This document shows positions 1 through 10,172 of a stretch of 64,000 nt of DNA, one piece after another. The stretch comes from Platanthera guangdongensis. Taxonomy: Eukaryota; Streptophyta; Magnoliopsida; Asparagales; Orchidaceae. The position numbers and the translations under genes were made by a program. The notes under the pieces were generated by a model. The model made no database searches. It was not told the DNA's origin and was given only the letters and a program-made list of their open reading frames with translations. Location of the stretch: positions 64,573,628-64,637,627 of the forward strand of contig CM077164.1 in the NCBI GenBank assembly GCA_039583875.1, in the 5' to 3' direction. How positions within the stretch are numbered: the stretch's first letter is position 1; each line of letters begins with the position of its first letter.

Positions 1-103
1 CGAATAAAATAGTGGGAGTATTTTAATTGAAGTCCTAATTAGAATAAATTGTAATTGAAATTTAGGTACTGATTTTTTTCTGCATAAATTCTTGTATAAT
101 TCC

Positions 104-2254
104 ATGGCAAGCGTTGCGCACTCCACGTTGTCTCTGAGAGCCATCCTTGAGAAGGATAAGCTCAGTGGGACAAATTACATGTACTGGTATAGGAACCTGA
201 GAATTGTTCTCAGGCAAGAGCGAAAGCTCTATGTCTTTGAAGCAGAAGCCCCCGAGGTGCCGACCGGGAACTCTTCCCGTGCTGAGAAAGATACTTATAA
301 GAAGTTTACTGACGATGCTTTGGATGTCGAGTGCCTTATGCTTGCCACCATGAACTCTGAGCTTCAGAAGCAACATGAGAACATGGGGTGCAAGGAGATT
401 GACGAGCATCTCAAGAAAATGTTTCAAGGGCAGGCTCGTCAAGAGAGGTTCGACATCACGAAAGCGTTGTTTCAGTGCAAGATGGGAGTTCGAGACTCAG
501 TAGGGACTCACGTACTCAAGATGATTGGGTATATAGAGAACCTTGAAAGGCTGGGTTTTCCTCTTGGTCAAGAGTTGGCCACGGATCTGATCCTGCAATC
601 GTTGCCGGACAGTTATGAGCAGTTCGTCTTGAACTACAACATGAACGAGATAGACAAGACACTGCCCGAACTCCTAGGCATGTTGAGAACTGCCGAAATC
701 AATATGAAGAAGGCCAAGCCTGCCAGCCCCATACTGATGGTGCATAAGGGCAAGGGCAAAGCCAAGGGCTCCAAGAAGACGAAGGTAGGACCTAAGTCAT
801 ATCTTGAGCCCAAGTCTTCAGCACTGATGAAAAAGAAGAGCACGGTGAAGGATGGGAAATGCCACCACTGTGGCAAGGCTGGTCATTGGCGGAGGAACTG
901 TCCTTCGTATATTGAGGGTCTGCAGAAATTGAGGGGAGGTATGACTTCCGCTTCTAATATCTACGTTATAGAGATAAACCTTTCTGCTCCTTCATCTTGG
1001 GTATTGGATACCGGATGTGGTTCTCACATTTGTACAAATGTGCAGGAACTGGGAAGGAGAAGATTGCTGAGTAAAGGGGAGGTGGACCTCCGCGTCGGCA
1101 ATGGAGCAAGAGTTGCTGCTGTAGCCGTAGGAGTTTACCGTCTTTCTTTGCCCAGTGGGCTTGTAATAGAACTAGATAACTGTTATTTTGTTCCGGCGAT
1201 AACTAGAAACATTATATCTATTTCATGTTTGGACATGATTGGATTTTCTTTTATAATTAAGAACAATTGTTGTTCTATATTTAAGAATGATGTTTGTTAT
1301 GATGTAACCCAATTGTTTAATGGTCTTTACGTTTTGAACTTGGACCATCTGATCTGTAATGTAGAAAACAATAAAAGACTAAGAACAAATGATTCGAACC
1401 CTACTTTTCTCTGGCATTGTCGTTTGGGCCATATCAACGAGAAGCGCATATCCAAGCTCCATAGAGATGGACTTTTGGACTCATTTGATTATGAATCATT
1501 TGAGCGATGCGAATCTTGTTTGTTAGGCAAGATGACTAAAGCTCCTTTCACTGGTTATACTGAGAGGGCTGAGGATCTCTTGGGTGTTGTACATAGTGAT
1601 GTATGCGGACCCATGAGTTCCATGGCTAGAGGAGGGTATTTATACTTTGTTACATTTACTGATGATTTCAGTAGATACGGATATGTGTATCTTATGAAGT
1701 GCAAATCCGAGACCTTTGAAAAGTTCAAAGAGTTCAAGAATAAAGTAGAAAACCAGTTGGGTAAAAGGGTTAAAGCACTCCGATCTGATCGAGGTGGCGA
1801 ATACCTGAGTTATGAGTTCCGTGATCATCTGAAAGAGTGTAGTATTGTATCACAGCTCACTCCACCTAGAACACCGCAACATAATGGTGTGTCTGAGAGG
1901 AGAAATCGTACTCTGTTAGACATGGTACGTTCGATGATGAGTCATGCAGACTTGCCTGTTTCCTTTTGGGGTTTTGCTTTAGAGACTGCTGCAATGACAT
2001 TGAATCGCGCTTCAACTAAAACGGTTCTGAAAACACCATATGAGATATGGACTGGGAAGCGTCCTAGTATGTCGTTCATTAAAATTTGGGGCTGTGAGGC
2101 ATACGTGAGACGTCAAATGTCTGACAAGCTGGAACCCAAATCGGATAAATGTTATCTGCTGGGATATCCTAAGGAAACGAAAGGGTATTACTTTTACCTA
2201 CCGTTTGAGGGCAAAGTGTTTGTCGCAAGGACTGGTGTCTTCTTGGAGAAATAG
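104..2254 (+). CDS. Copia-1 gag-protease-integrase part of the polyprotein
   Basis: Encodes the capsid/nucleocapsid protein, aspartic protease and integrase of a copia element. I chose the ATG at 104 (ccATGGCAAGC, good plant context) over a possible TTG at 92. Visible in order: a gag domain; a CCHC knuckle starting about residue 253 (CHHCGKAGHWRRNC); the protease active site WVLDTGCGSHIC with Asp at about residue 302; the integrase zinc finger (HCRLGH ... CESC); and a DDE core (HSDVCGPM, FTDDFSRYG, LRSDRGGEYLS). Translation stops at a TAG at 2252-2254, where related proteins continue through the integrase-RT linker. The stop is a nonsense mutation, since the same frame resumes downstream. Confidence 0.9.
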   Translation: MASVAHSTLSLRAILEKDKLSGTNYMYWYRNLRIVLRQERKLYVFEAEAPEVPTGNSSRAEKDTYKKFTDDALDVECLMLATMNSELQKQHENMGCKEIDEHLKKMFQGQARQERFDITKALFQCKMGVRDSVGTHVLKMIGYIENLERLGFPLGQELATDLILQSLPDSYEQFVLNYNMNEIDKTLPELLGMLRTAEINMKKAKPASPILMVHKGKGKAKGSKKTKVGPKSYLEPKSSALMKKKSTVKDGKCHHCGKAGHWRRNCPSYIEGLQKLRGGMTSASNIYVIEINLSAPSSWVLDTGCGSHICTNVQELGRRRLLSKGEVDLRVGNGARVAAVAVGVYRLSLPSGLVIELDNCYFVPAITRNIISISCLDMIGFSFIIKNNCCSIFKNDVCYDVTQLFNGLYVLNLDHLICNVENNKRLRTNDSNPTFLWHCRLGHINEKRISKLHRDGLLDSFDYESFERCESCLLGKMTKAPFTGYTERAEDLLGVVHSDVCGPMSSMARGGYLYFVTFTDDFSRYGYVYLMKCKSETFEKFKEFKNKVENQLGKRVKALRSDRGGEYLSYEFRDHLKECSIVSQLTPPRTPQHNGVSERRNRTLLDMVRSMMSHADLPVSFWGFALETAAMTLNRASTKTVLKTPYEIWTGKRPSMSFIKIWGCEAYVRRQMSDKLEPKSDKCYLLGYPKETKGYYFYLPFEGKVFVARTGVFLEK

Positions 2255-4064
2255 TTCTAATCAAGAAAGACTGAAAAGGTAGAGCTTGAAGAAGTTCAAG
2301 AACCACATGTAGTGAATGAACCAAAATTGGATTCTGAGACAGGACTACAAGATGTTGTAGCTAGAGAACCTGCTCAGGGAACACAAGTCCTACGTAGATC
2401 TGGTAGACCGAGGTTTGAGCCTGAGAGATATGGATTTCTCCTGTCTCAAATAGGTAATGTGTTGCTCATGGATCATGATGATGAACCAGCAACCTACCAA
2501 GAGGCTATGAATGGACCGGACTCCGACAAATGGCTTGAGGCTATGAAATCCGAAATGGACTCCATGTATGCAAACCAAGTTTGGAACTTGGTGGAACCAC
2601 CTGAAGGGGCACGACCCATAGGGTGCAAGTGGGTCTTCAAGAAGAAGACCGACATGGATGGGAATGTACAGACATTCAAAGGGCGACTAGTGGCTAAGGG
2701 TTTCAAGCAAATTCATGGTATTGACTATGATGAGACCTTTTCCCCTGTTGCCATGGTAAAGTCCATTAGGATATTGCTTGCTATTGCTGCGTGTTATGAC
2801 TACGAGATCTGGCAGATGGATGTCAAAACGGCTTTCCTTAATGGAAACCTCCTTGAGGAAGTGTATATGACACAACCCGAGGGTTTTGTATCCCCAGATG
2901 AAGCCACTAAAATATGCAAGCTGAATAAGTCCATTTATGGACTGAAACAGGCCTCTCGAAGTTGGAATCTTCGTTTTGATGAGAAAATCAAAGAGTTTGG
3001 TTTCATCAAGAATGAAGATGAGCCTTGTGTTTACAAGCGAATCAGTGGGAGCTTTGTTGTCTTCCTGATATTGTATGTAGATGACATACTGTTGATCGGG
3101 AATGACATTCCTACCCTGAAAGTTATTAAGAACAGCCTAGGGAACTGCTTTTCAATGAAGGATTTGGGTGAAACGACTTATATACTCGGTATTAAGATCT
3201 ATAGAGATAGATCGAAGAAGTTGCTGGGTTTGACCCAGAGTACGTACATCAAAAAGGTGTTGAAGCGGTTCAACATGCTTGAGTCCAAGAAAGGATTTTT
3301 GCCCATGTCTCATGGTGTGAATCTCTCTAAGGACCAGTGTCCAAAGTCTTGTGAAGATAAGGACCGCATGAAGTTGATTCCATATGCTTCGGCAATTGGA
3401 TCAATTATGTACGCGATGTTATGTACTCGACCCGATGTCTCCTTTGCTTTGAGCATGACTAGCAGGTATCAGTCAGACCCCGGTGAGTGTCACTGGATTG
3501 CAGTCAAGAATATCCTGAAGTACTTGAGAAGGACTAAGGACGTGTTCTTGGTGTATGGTGGAGAGGAAGAGCTCGTTGTAAGTGGTTACACGGATGCTAG
3601 CTTCCAAACTGATCGAGACGACTCCAAGTCTCAGTCAGGTTTTGTGTTTTGCCTGAATGGAGGAGCTGTGAGCTGGAAGAGTTCCAAGCAAGAGACAGTT
3701 GCTCATTCTACAACAGAGGCCGAGTATATCGCAGCAGCTAATGCGGCGAAGGAGGCTGTATGGATTAGGAAATTCATCGGCGAGCTTGATGTAGTTCCTA
3801 GCATTGTTGGTCCCGTAGTTCTCTACTGTGATAACAATGGTGCAATTGCACAATCTAAGGAACCTAGATCTCATCAGCGCTCCAAGCACATACTCCGGCG
3901 TTTTCATCTTATTCGTGAGATTGTCGAACGAGGAGATGTAAACATTTGCAGAGTGCCGACTGAGAAAAAATATTGCGGATCCGCTGACAAAGCCTCTCGC
4001 GCAGAGAAAGCATGATGGTCATACTAGATCGATGGGTATACGATACCTAAATGATCAACTCTAG
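2255..4064 (+). pseudogene. Copia-1 reverse transcriptase-RNase H part, broken
   Basis: Same frame as the upstream part; a second in-frame stop (TAA) follows three codons later, then it is open from about 2264 to 4015. RT shows the entry motif WKWVFKKK-like [27 protein letters not shown] and the catalytic LYVDDILLIG near 3075. RNase H shows GYTDAS, SWKSSKQETVAHSTTEAEY and YCDNNGAI. Near 3966-3972 a run of six A shifts the frame. With one A fewer the frame would read NIADPLTKPL, the usual copia ending, and stop at 4062-4064. So the copy has two nonsense codons and one single-base insertion, otherwise well preserved. Confidence 0.88.
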
Positions 4065-5033
4065 CGAGAATCTTGTGGGTTGCATGTAATCTTGTATTTT
4101 GTTGGCTGTTTGTTCATATGATGAACTGTGTACCTAGTTTTTCTTTTATAATTAATGACAAATTCTTTTATTATGAATTTTTCTATATATGATAGTTAAA
4201 TGTTAACATAATTGATACCCTTAGAATGTTCGCTTACATGGGACATCAAGTACGTGACTTGAATGTGAGAGCCCATGATTTATTTGAAGCTTCATTCTTA
4301 AAGGTCCCTGGTCGAGTATCATCATAGAAGCTAAGGGTGATGATGGTACATGAAGACTAGCACGTGTGTTGACTGATGACTGGTTCTCACAGGTCATGAT
4401 ATTGTGATATCAAGTCATCACGTGGGTACTTGTTAGTGAACAAGTTGTACTGGACAGACCCAACCTGAGACTACTCTGTGGATTGTCATCCAATCGTGTC
4501 ACGAGTAGGTCTCAATTGACAATGGTGTTGTGATCCTTTGACCTGAAGTCACAGCATTCATCAAGTGAGGAAGAGCGTGCTTTGATGCCATCTAAAGTCT
4601 TCCTTGAGAAAGGTTGATGATAAGGGTGGTTGTTGGGCATGTTACGAATCATTTGGGTGTTTGTGTGTGAGCAGATATGGGATTTGTCCTCCTGTATGAC
4701 AGGAGTTGCATCCATGGGCCCCTTGATGGAACTGGACTGAGAAATGCATGACCATGCTTGGTTGAGTCAATATGTGATATTGGACTCACCATTCTCTGGA
4801 AGTCCGTCCGGGATCAAGAAACTTGGATTGAGCTATTACGAGGGTGACACGGTCCATACCTCTAGTTCTTTCCGGATGTAAAGGACAAAGGGACAAAGAC
4901 AACGCTGATACATTGATCATAAAGGCTTATGAGTTATAAACTCATATTTCTTGGGGAGCAATGATGCATTGCTAGATGCCGCTCATTGTTTGTGAGGTTT
5001 TTGGTTTGATACTTTCGAGATCAAGTGGGAGTC
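4065..5033 (+). other. Copia-1 3' internal noncoding region and polypurine tract
   Basis: No ORF of note in about 970 bp. The last bases before the LTR, gatcaagtgggagtc, are the polypurine tract that primes plus-strand synthesis. Nothing else recognised. Confidence 0.65.
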
Positions 5034-5269
5034 TGTTGGAGTTACCATTGTGATATGAAAGTGATCAAGCATGTAATCTCACTGCCAACGCGATATGAGC
5101 CTGCAGGGTCGCACATAAGAGATGTGGAGAAGTTGGATGACTGACTGTGTTGGTAAAGGTTACCAATCACCGACCTGAATAGGGTTATGGGCAAAGTGTT
5201 GCCTTATAGGATCATCGGGTTGGGCAAATGTTGTCTTGAAGGGCTGGTTGGGATTGTCGTCCGAGGGTC

Positions 5270-5590
5270 GATGACATTAGTCGAGAATCGTCTTCTGATT
5301 CCCGCCGATCGGCGAGAATCGTCTCTCTGATTCTCGCCGATCGACGAGAATCGTCGAGAATCAATTGTTGATTCTCGACGATCGACTACTTCGACAATTG
5401 TCGTCGACCGCGGCTCGACGATCGTCGAGTATCGTTGTGTATCGTCGAGCGCGGCTCGACGATCGACGAGAATCGTCGAGTATTGTACTCTGATTCTCGC
5501 CGATCCTGTATGATACTCGTCGACTGATTCTCGCCGAACCTGCTCAGTGATTCTCGCCGATTGTCGCCGATTCTCACCGATTGATACTCG
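5270..5590. repeat. Copia-1 U3 palindromic array (gaatcgtcgag / ctcgacgattc type)
   Basis: Dense short repeats built on TCGA: gaatcgtcgag, gattctcgccgatc, gcggctcgacgatc. Many pair as inverted repeats. The array ends about 70 bp before the TATA box. Confidence 0.8.
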
Positions 5591-5658
5591 CCGATTCTGA
5601 ACCCTATTTTCGGGTGGTCTGCGGATAGCGATTTTCCTGGGTTTATTTATACCTTTGG

Positions 5659-5667
5659 TATAAATAG
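5659..5667 (+). promoter_or_regulatory. TATA box of Copia-1 LTR
   Basis: TATAAATAG in ggtataaatagg, in the middle of the LTR just downstream of the palindromic array. Transcription would start near 5690. Confidence 0.65.
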
Positions 5668-6189
5668 GACACTTAGGGTTTTCGGGATCGCTCTCTCGCG
5701 ATTTTCTCCTGTAGCAGATCGAAACCCGACGGAAGCCGTTCTGCCTTTCGATCCGCCGATCCCGATCCCCGCCGCCGACGGAAGAGTTCCGCCGCCGCCG
5801 TGTTTGCTCCGTCGACCGCCTCTTCTCCAGCGACTGTCGTTGGTGCTGCTCTTCCTGGCGCGGCCCTAGCAGTCCGTGGAATAGCCGAGGTGCGGTCTTC
5901 TCCTTCCCGATCTTCCGTGCGACGGAAAGCTCGGCGTTCTCCCGCTCGTGTGGACTTCTGCTGAAACGTGGACACTATTCCACGAAGAACTCGCCACCAG
6001 CAGAAATCAAAGTTTGGAGCATCTCTGTTGAGTTGTGACTCAACGCCACCGAGGTAATTTTTGCCTAGTTTTTGCTAACTTCTTGATTCAACGTTCATAG
6101 CCCGATCCACATCTCTTTGGGTTTTTTTTGATGTTTATTTTTCCGCTGCGTGCACAAGCGTTGTGCCATCCACATAGAGAAACCCAACA

Positions 6190-6545
6190 GGTACACGGCC
6201 AGGTACACGCCCGTGACGGGTCGGTCACGCCCGTGACCTAGGGCATGTAGCCCGTGTCTCGACACCTCGTCGACCAAAAGTGTCGACATTCGACAAAGCT
6301 TGACACGCCCTGTGACACGCCCGTGTCACAGGCCATGTCCCCTCTCTCGACACTCGACACTCGACACTAGACACTCGACACTCGACACAGCGGGACACGG
6401 CCCATGACACGCCCGTGTCACGGGGCGTGTACCCCATTCGTCGAGCTCAACTCGACGCAAGAAATTCGTCGAGTCAAGGAGGTCACGCCCCAGGTCACGC
6501 CCTGGGTCACGCCCTGACACGCCCGTGTCGGGGGGCGTGTCACGC
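6190..6545. repeat. Gy-2 LTR palindromic array (acacgcccgtgtc and cgacactcgacac)
   Basis: Tandem, imperfect copies of acacgcccgtgtca and gtcacgccc, with a run of cgacact repeats at 6337-6386. The motif resembles that of the Gy-3 LTR though the surrounding LTR does not. Confidence 0.75.
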
Positions 6546-6866
6546 ACAAAAACGACCATTTTTCCCTGTTTTGAAAAGTGTTTTTGTGTCGTACTAGACC
6601 ATTTTTGCCTTAAGAACTTTTTACCCTTTTTTTGTTTGATGTACACGCAACCCGTTTTGAGCAACATTACCCGGGCGCGAAAAAGTGCAAGCATTCCCAA
6701 AGAGGCCTCACCGAGTCCCCAATTTGGACTCCGGTTTGCTGGGGAATCGTGCAACTAGGCTACCAAAACAGCCACTCGCAAGCCCGCGGGAAAACCATGC
6801 TCGAACAACGGTAAAAGCCAACGTAACGCCCATCATTCAACGAAAAAAAATACGGCGCGTTACACC
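6190..6866 (-). mobile_element. Gy-2: Tekay-like chromovirus LTR fragment
   Basis: Read on the minus strand it begins TGTAACGCGCC at 6866 and shares diagnostic stretches with the Gy-4 LTR at 46580, such as gattccccagc, ccggagtc, gactcgg and gggaatgcttg. That makes it the start of a related but different LTR. It breaks the Gy-1 RT gene right after the [10 protein letters not shown] motif and is itself cut at 6190 by Copia-1. It may be a solo LTR or the start of a whole element continuing left of the window. Confidence 0.7.
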
Positions 6867-7690
6867 TTGCAACTGATCGAACAGTTCGTCGATCCTAGGG
6901 AGGGGATAGGTGTTGCGTATGGTAAGCTTATTCAGTTCCCTGTAGTCGATGCACAGTCGCAGAGTCCCGTCTTTCTTCTTTACGAAAAGCACTGGGGCTC
7001 CCCAGGACGAGGAACTAGAACAGACGAATTCAGCATCTATTAGTTCCTGTAGTTGAATTTTCAGTTCAGTCAGCTCCCTTGGGGCCATTCGGTAGGGGGC
7101 TCGTGATATTGGCCGTGCTCCGGACACGAGCTCGATCTGAAAGTCGACCTCTCGCTGTGGTGGCAATCCCGTGAGAGACTCAGGGAAAATATTTGGGAAG
7201 TCAAGGACTACTGGTACCTTGGCGAGCACCTGTGTTTTGTCTTCCATCTCAAAGTAGATAAGGTATACTTCGTCCTTCTTACGGACTGACTTCACCATCT
7301 GCGTAGAAGTCAAGATAATGCACGAGACAGGGGGCACACCTGTCAACGTGATGCTCCGGCCATTTGGATTCCGTAGCCGGACTTCTCGGGTGGAACAGTT
7401 TATTTGTGCTTGGTGCTCGGCCAGGCAGTCCATCCCCAGGATGATGTCAAACTCAGTTATCGCTAGAATGGTTGCGTAGATTTCAAACTCTACCTCTCCC
7501 AGCGTAGCCTGAAACGAACACTTTTCGGTAGATGTCATATCCGACCCGTCTGGTAAACGGATTCATATAGACAGTCCGGTTGAACGGATAACATTTCCTT
7601 TTGTTGCGATGAATTCGTGGGAGACGAAAGAATGGGTCGCTCCTGTGTCGAAAAGGGTTTTGGCAGGGTGACCTTCTACCAACAAGATTC
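6867..7690 (-). pseudogene. Gy-1 protease and N-terminal reverse transcriptase, truncated
   Basis: Exon 2 of a gypsy polyprotein. The protease site reads TLFDTGATHSFVS, followed by the family motif [19 protein letters not shown] begins with [20 protein letters not shown], then [20 protein letters not shown] and [12 protein letters not shown], where the Gy-2 LTR cuts it. An in-frame TGA at 7565-7563 (between GLSI and IRLPDG) is a nonsense mutation; the frame is otherwise open. Catalytic YIDD/FIDD, RNase H and integrase are absent from this side of the break. Confidence 0.88.
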
Positions 7691-7803
7691 CTGACGACAT
7701 GGAAAAACATATAGATATATATCATCCAACTAATATACATATATATATGAAATATACAACATCAGTGGAAGATCTAATATCTCCTATTGCCTAAGATATA
7801 TAC
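7691..7803 (-). other. Gy-1 gag-protease spliceosomal intron (113 bp)
   Basis: Minus-strand donor AAAG|GTATAT at 7803 and acceptor GTCGTCAG|GA at 7691, very AT-rich between. Removing it joins ...DVVK to G-ILLVEGHPAKTLFDTGA in frame, in phase 1, at a glycine. The same position and phase are used in Gy-3. Confidence 0.75.
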
Positions 7804-8556
7804 CTTTGACTACGTCAGGGGACGGTCCGTGCTGCAGGTCTAATGCATAGGCCTCCAGGGGCGCTGCTCAGCCCTCCTAGCCTCTCCTGTCAGCTCTACC
7901 TCTACGGCCTCTCTGACCCTGTCCCCGTGTCGGCTGTCCACCCTGGACTGCTCCTAGTCCTGGTCTCCCTATCGCCTGAGGGTAGAAGGACCTCATATGT
8001 CCTGGCTGCTAACACAAGAAACAGTTCCATGCGAAGGGAACATCTCGTCGGGCCATTAGTGGGGGCTGTGGAGCTGGAGCTGGTCTAACGTCTGCCTACG
8101 CAGCTGGGGGTGCTGGCGGTACTGGTGGGCGCCTATAAGGCTGCCTGCGGCGTCGCTGCCTGCGCTCTCTGTCCTGTCTGTGGGGAGCGACTCCTCTATC
8201 TCGCCTCTAGTCTCAAGGAAGCTCTACCTGACCTCCGCGTCGCTGGGCCACTGTCTGCTGGTCCAACTCTAAAGCTACCGCATGGGTGGCTATGGTGTGA
8301 AAGGTAGCCTGAGAGAGCATAATCAGGGTCTGCCTCAGGTCGTCTCGTAGTCCTCAGTAGAACCGAGAAGCTCTATCCCTGTCGGAGTCAGCCAGATTCG
8401 CGGCGAAGCGTGTCGGGTGTATGAACTCTCTCTCGTAATCTGCCACTATGCGGTTGCCCTGTCGAATGAGCAGGAACCTCTATTGTAGCGCGGCTCGGTC
8501 TACATCTGTGATAAAGAACTCTAGTAGGGCCACGGAGAACTCCCCCAAAAGGATCG
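7804..8556 (-). pseudogene. Gy-1 gag C-terminal half, decayed
   Basis: Continues the gag of 18690-18278 across the Copia-2 insertion. A degraded zinc knuckle, CFLC-stop-QPGHMRSFY, sits near 7990-8040; its last Cys is Tyr and a TAG lies inside it. Two more stops precede the conserved tail motif EAYALDL just before the intron. Upstream, frames change several times. The identifiable gag features are the knuckle, an RG-rich linker and YALD. Confidence 0.7.
8552..8556. repeat. Target-site duplication of Copia-2 (gatcg), left copy
   Basis: gatcg abuts TGTTGG at 8557 and recurs at 18278-18282 directly after the ...CTTTCA end of the other LTR. It proves the boundaries of Copia-2. Confidence 0.93.
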
Positions 8557-8739
8557 TGTTGGAACCCCATGTTTGATTTGGGCTAGGTTCACTCATAGGT
8601 TGGTTGACCCACTTGTATAGCCCGGGTCAAAGTCTTGGTCTAAGTTAGTCTTAGTAGAACAGGCTTCACAAAGACCAGCATTGGACTTCATTTCAAAGAC
8701 CAAGACTCAGAAGTAAAGTATGAATTTCAAATCAGTTCG

Positions 8740-8930
8740 ACTTTCGTCGAACTCAGCTCGACGGTCGTCGATCTCCGGTCGTCGATCTCATAGATTAGTC
8801 TCTGAACTGAGCTCGACGATCTACGAGCTCAGGTCGACGCTTTCTCTTCTGCTCTCGGATATCTCAGATCGCAAATAGTTGATCTCAGCTCGACGATCTC
8901 ACATCTCAGATCGACGATCTTCTATCTCAG
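8740..8930. repeat. Copia-2 LTR palindromic array (cgaactcagctcgacgatc)
   Basis: Repeated cgtcgaactcagctcgacg-like palindromes and atctcagctcgacgatct. The same motif recurs at 16948-17150 in the 3' LTR, in gag (11518-11770), upstream of the env-like gene (13236-13415) and in the solo LTR (20014-20300). Confidence 0.85.
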
Positions 8931-9674
8931 CTCAGCGATTATTGTTCTGTGTTCAACTGCCTTATTGCTCAACTGTCTTGAAGATTTCATTCTTATTTTG
9001 TCAATGATATTTATGGCATCAAATCTCTGGTAGTTTATGTTGATGTTTTCAAGGATTATAGTCGTTTTTATTGCAGCATTAACTACAGGTCTTCACAGAG
9101 TTATTATATTATATTACATGCCAAAGACAGTTGAGGAAATCATTTATTGCAGTAATTGTAGCCGTTTTGTCTTCTCCTCTATTCCTGCAGAATATTAAAA
9201 AGGAATGTTTTTGAAATTCAAATCGAAGGGTTTTTCTATGATTCAATTCAGAGAGAACAAAGCAGCGATCCCATTTTTGATCTTCAGTTCGCTGCCAAAA
9301 TAGGCTTTCAGAAAAAGACTGAGAGACAGACAAAAAAGATTATTCCTGCTTTCATCCAAAGATATTCTGAAGCAGATCTTCATCAGCTTTTTCAGTCTGT
9401 CAGTAATTTGAAGAAGAAGCAAGAAGAACACCTTTTTCAAATCAAGAGTCTTCATGTTCTTCTTCTCCAGGACCTTGCTAAGACATTCAAGCACCATCAG
9501 TCTAAAGCTCCTGGATCAAGTCTCTCAATTGAAGACCTACTCACCCTGTGCAAAGATTCCCAGCCTGAACCCTTTTACATCTCAGGGGGAGCTTTGACAA
9601 CATCACTGAATCCACATAGTCTTCTCATTGTGATTGAGAAAAGAAGGCTTCCATTACTCTCTCATCCCCACCTC

Positions 9675-9682
9675 TATAAAAG
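9675..9682 (+). promoter_or_regulatory. Probable TATA box of Copia-2 5' LTR
   Basis: TATAAAAG in ctctataaaagg. The matching place in the 3' LTR reads ctctgtaaaggg, a degraded version. Confidence 0.5.
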
Positions 9683-10063
9683 GTTGTCATCTCCCTTCAA
9701 AAGTGATTCATGTTTACAAGTCACCTGATCAAAAGACTTGAGTATTTGGTTTTTGAGCACCTGATCAAAAGCTCATTGGTGTCAGACACCTGATCAAAAA
9801 CCTGAGTGAATTCCTACCAGGGTGGTAGAAGAGCGAATGTACCCAGGTTGAGGAACCACTATAAATTTCTTGTGTCATCTGGTTGCCCTCTTTCTTTTGT
9901 TTTCTTGTTGTGGCTGTGGTTGTTAGTTTCTATGCTTTTTCATTTTGATTTATTTATACTGCACTTAGACTAATCTACATTATCCAGCAGATAATTTTAT
10001 AAAACTCTAAATACTCTATTCACCCCTCCTCTAGAGTATTCCTGATCTAACTGCTCACTTTCA

Positions 10064-10081
10064 ATTGATATGAGAGCAGGT
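10064..10081 (+). other. Copia-2 primer binding site (degraded)
   Basis: attgatatgagagcaggt lies directly after the LTR, where tggtatcagagc (complement of initiator tRNA-Met) is expected. It differs at several bases. Confidence 0.65.
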
Positions 10082-10172
10082 TCCTTTGGTTGTACAAGCT
10101 AACCCTTGAACCAAAGATCCTTTGTTAGATCTAATATTATTTTTATTTCCTTCTAGGTTTATATACACAGTT

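Larger units (their letters stand above)
1..6189 (+). mobile_element. Copia-1: Ty1/copia LTR retrotransposon, 5' LTR outside window
   Basis: The order gag, protease, integrase, reverse transcriptase, RNase H in one frame is diagnostic of Ty1/copia. The window opens in the leader (1-103, nothing recognised). The polyprotein is 104-4064, a noncoding tail 4065-5033 and the 3' LTR 5034-6189. It sits inside the Gy-2 LTR, so its matching target duplication lies left of the window. Two nonsense codons and one frameshift make this copy defective. Confidence 0.93.
5034..6189 (+). repeat. Copia-1 3' LTR
   Basis: Begins TGTTGGAG directly after the polypurine tract and ends CCCAACA, giving the short inverted ends TGTTGG/CCAACA. 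About 1.16 kb. U3 carries a palindromic array (5270-5590) followed by a TATA box. The 5' LTR is not in the window, so the ends rest on motif and on the switch to Gy-2 sequence at 6190. Confidence 0.75.
8557..10063 (+). repeat. Copia-2 5' LTR
   Basis: Starts TGTTGGAACC, ends GCTCACTTTCA. Contains a palindromic array at 8740-8930 and copies of the ctgatcaaaa motif near 9725-9805. Short ORFs inside (around 9243-9728) recur in the other LTR only because the LTRs are copies. Confidence 0.93.

Noticed and set aside
4512..4715. Antisense ORFs in the Copia-1 tail
   Set aside because: Short, without homology or promoter, in a noncoding region of a retroelement.
6837..6866. Gy-2 LTR taken as the 3' LTR of Gy-1 (internal deletion)
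   Set aside because: The Gy-1 5' LTR starts differently (TGTAACATCCCGAC) and shares no extended similarity, so an independent element is the simpler reading.
9408..9728. A 106-codon ORF conserved with 17617-17922
   Set aside because: The conservation is that of the two Copia-2 LTRs; substitutions are not biased toward silent sites and no domain is visible.
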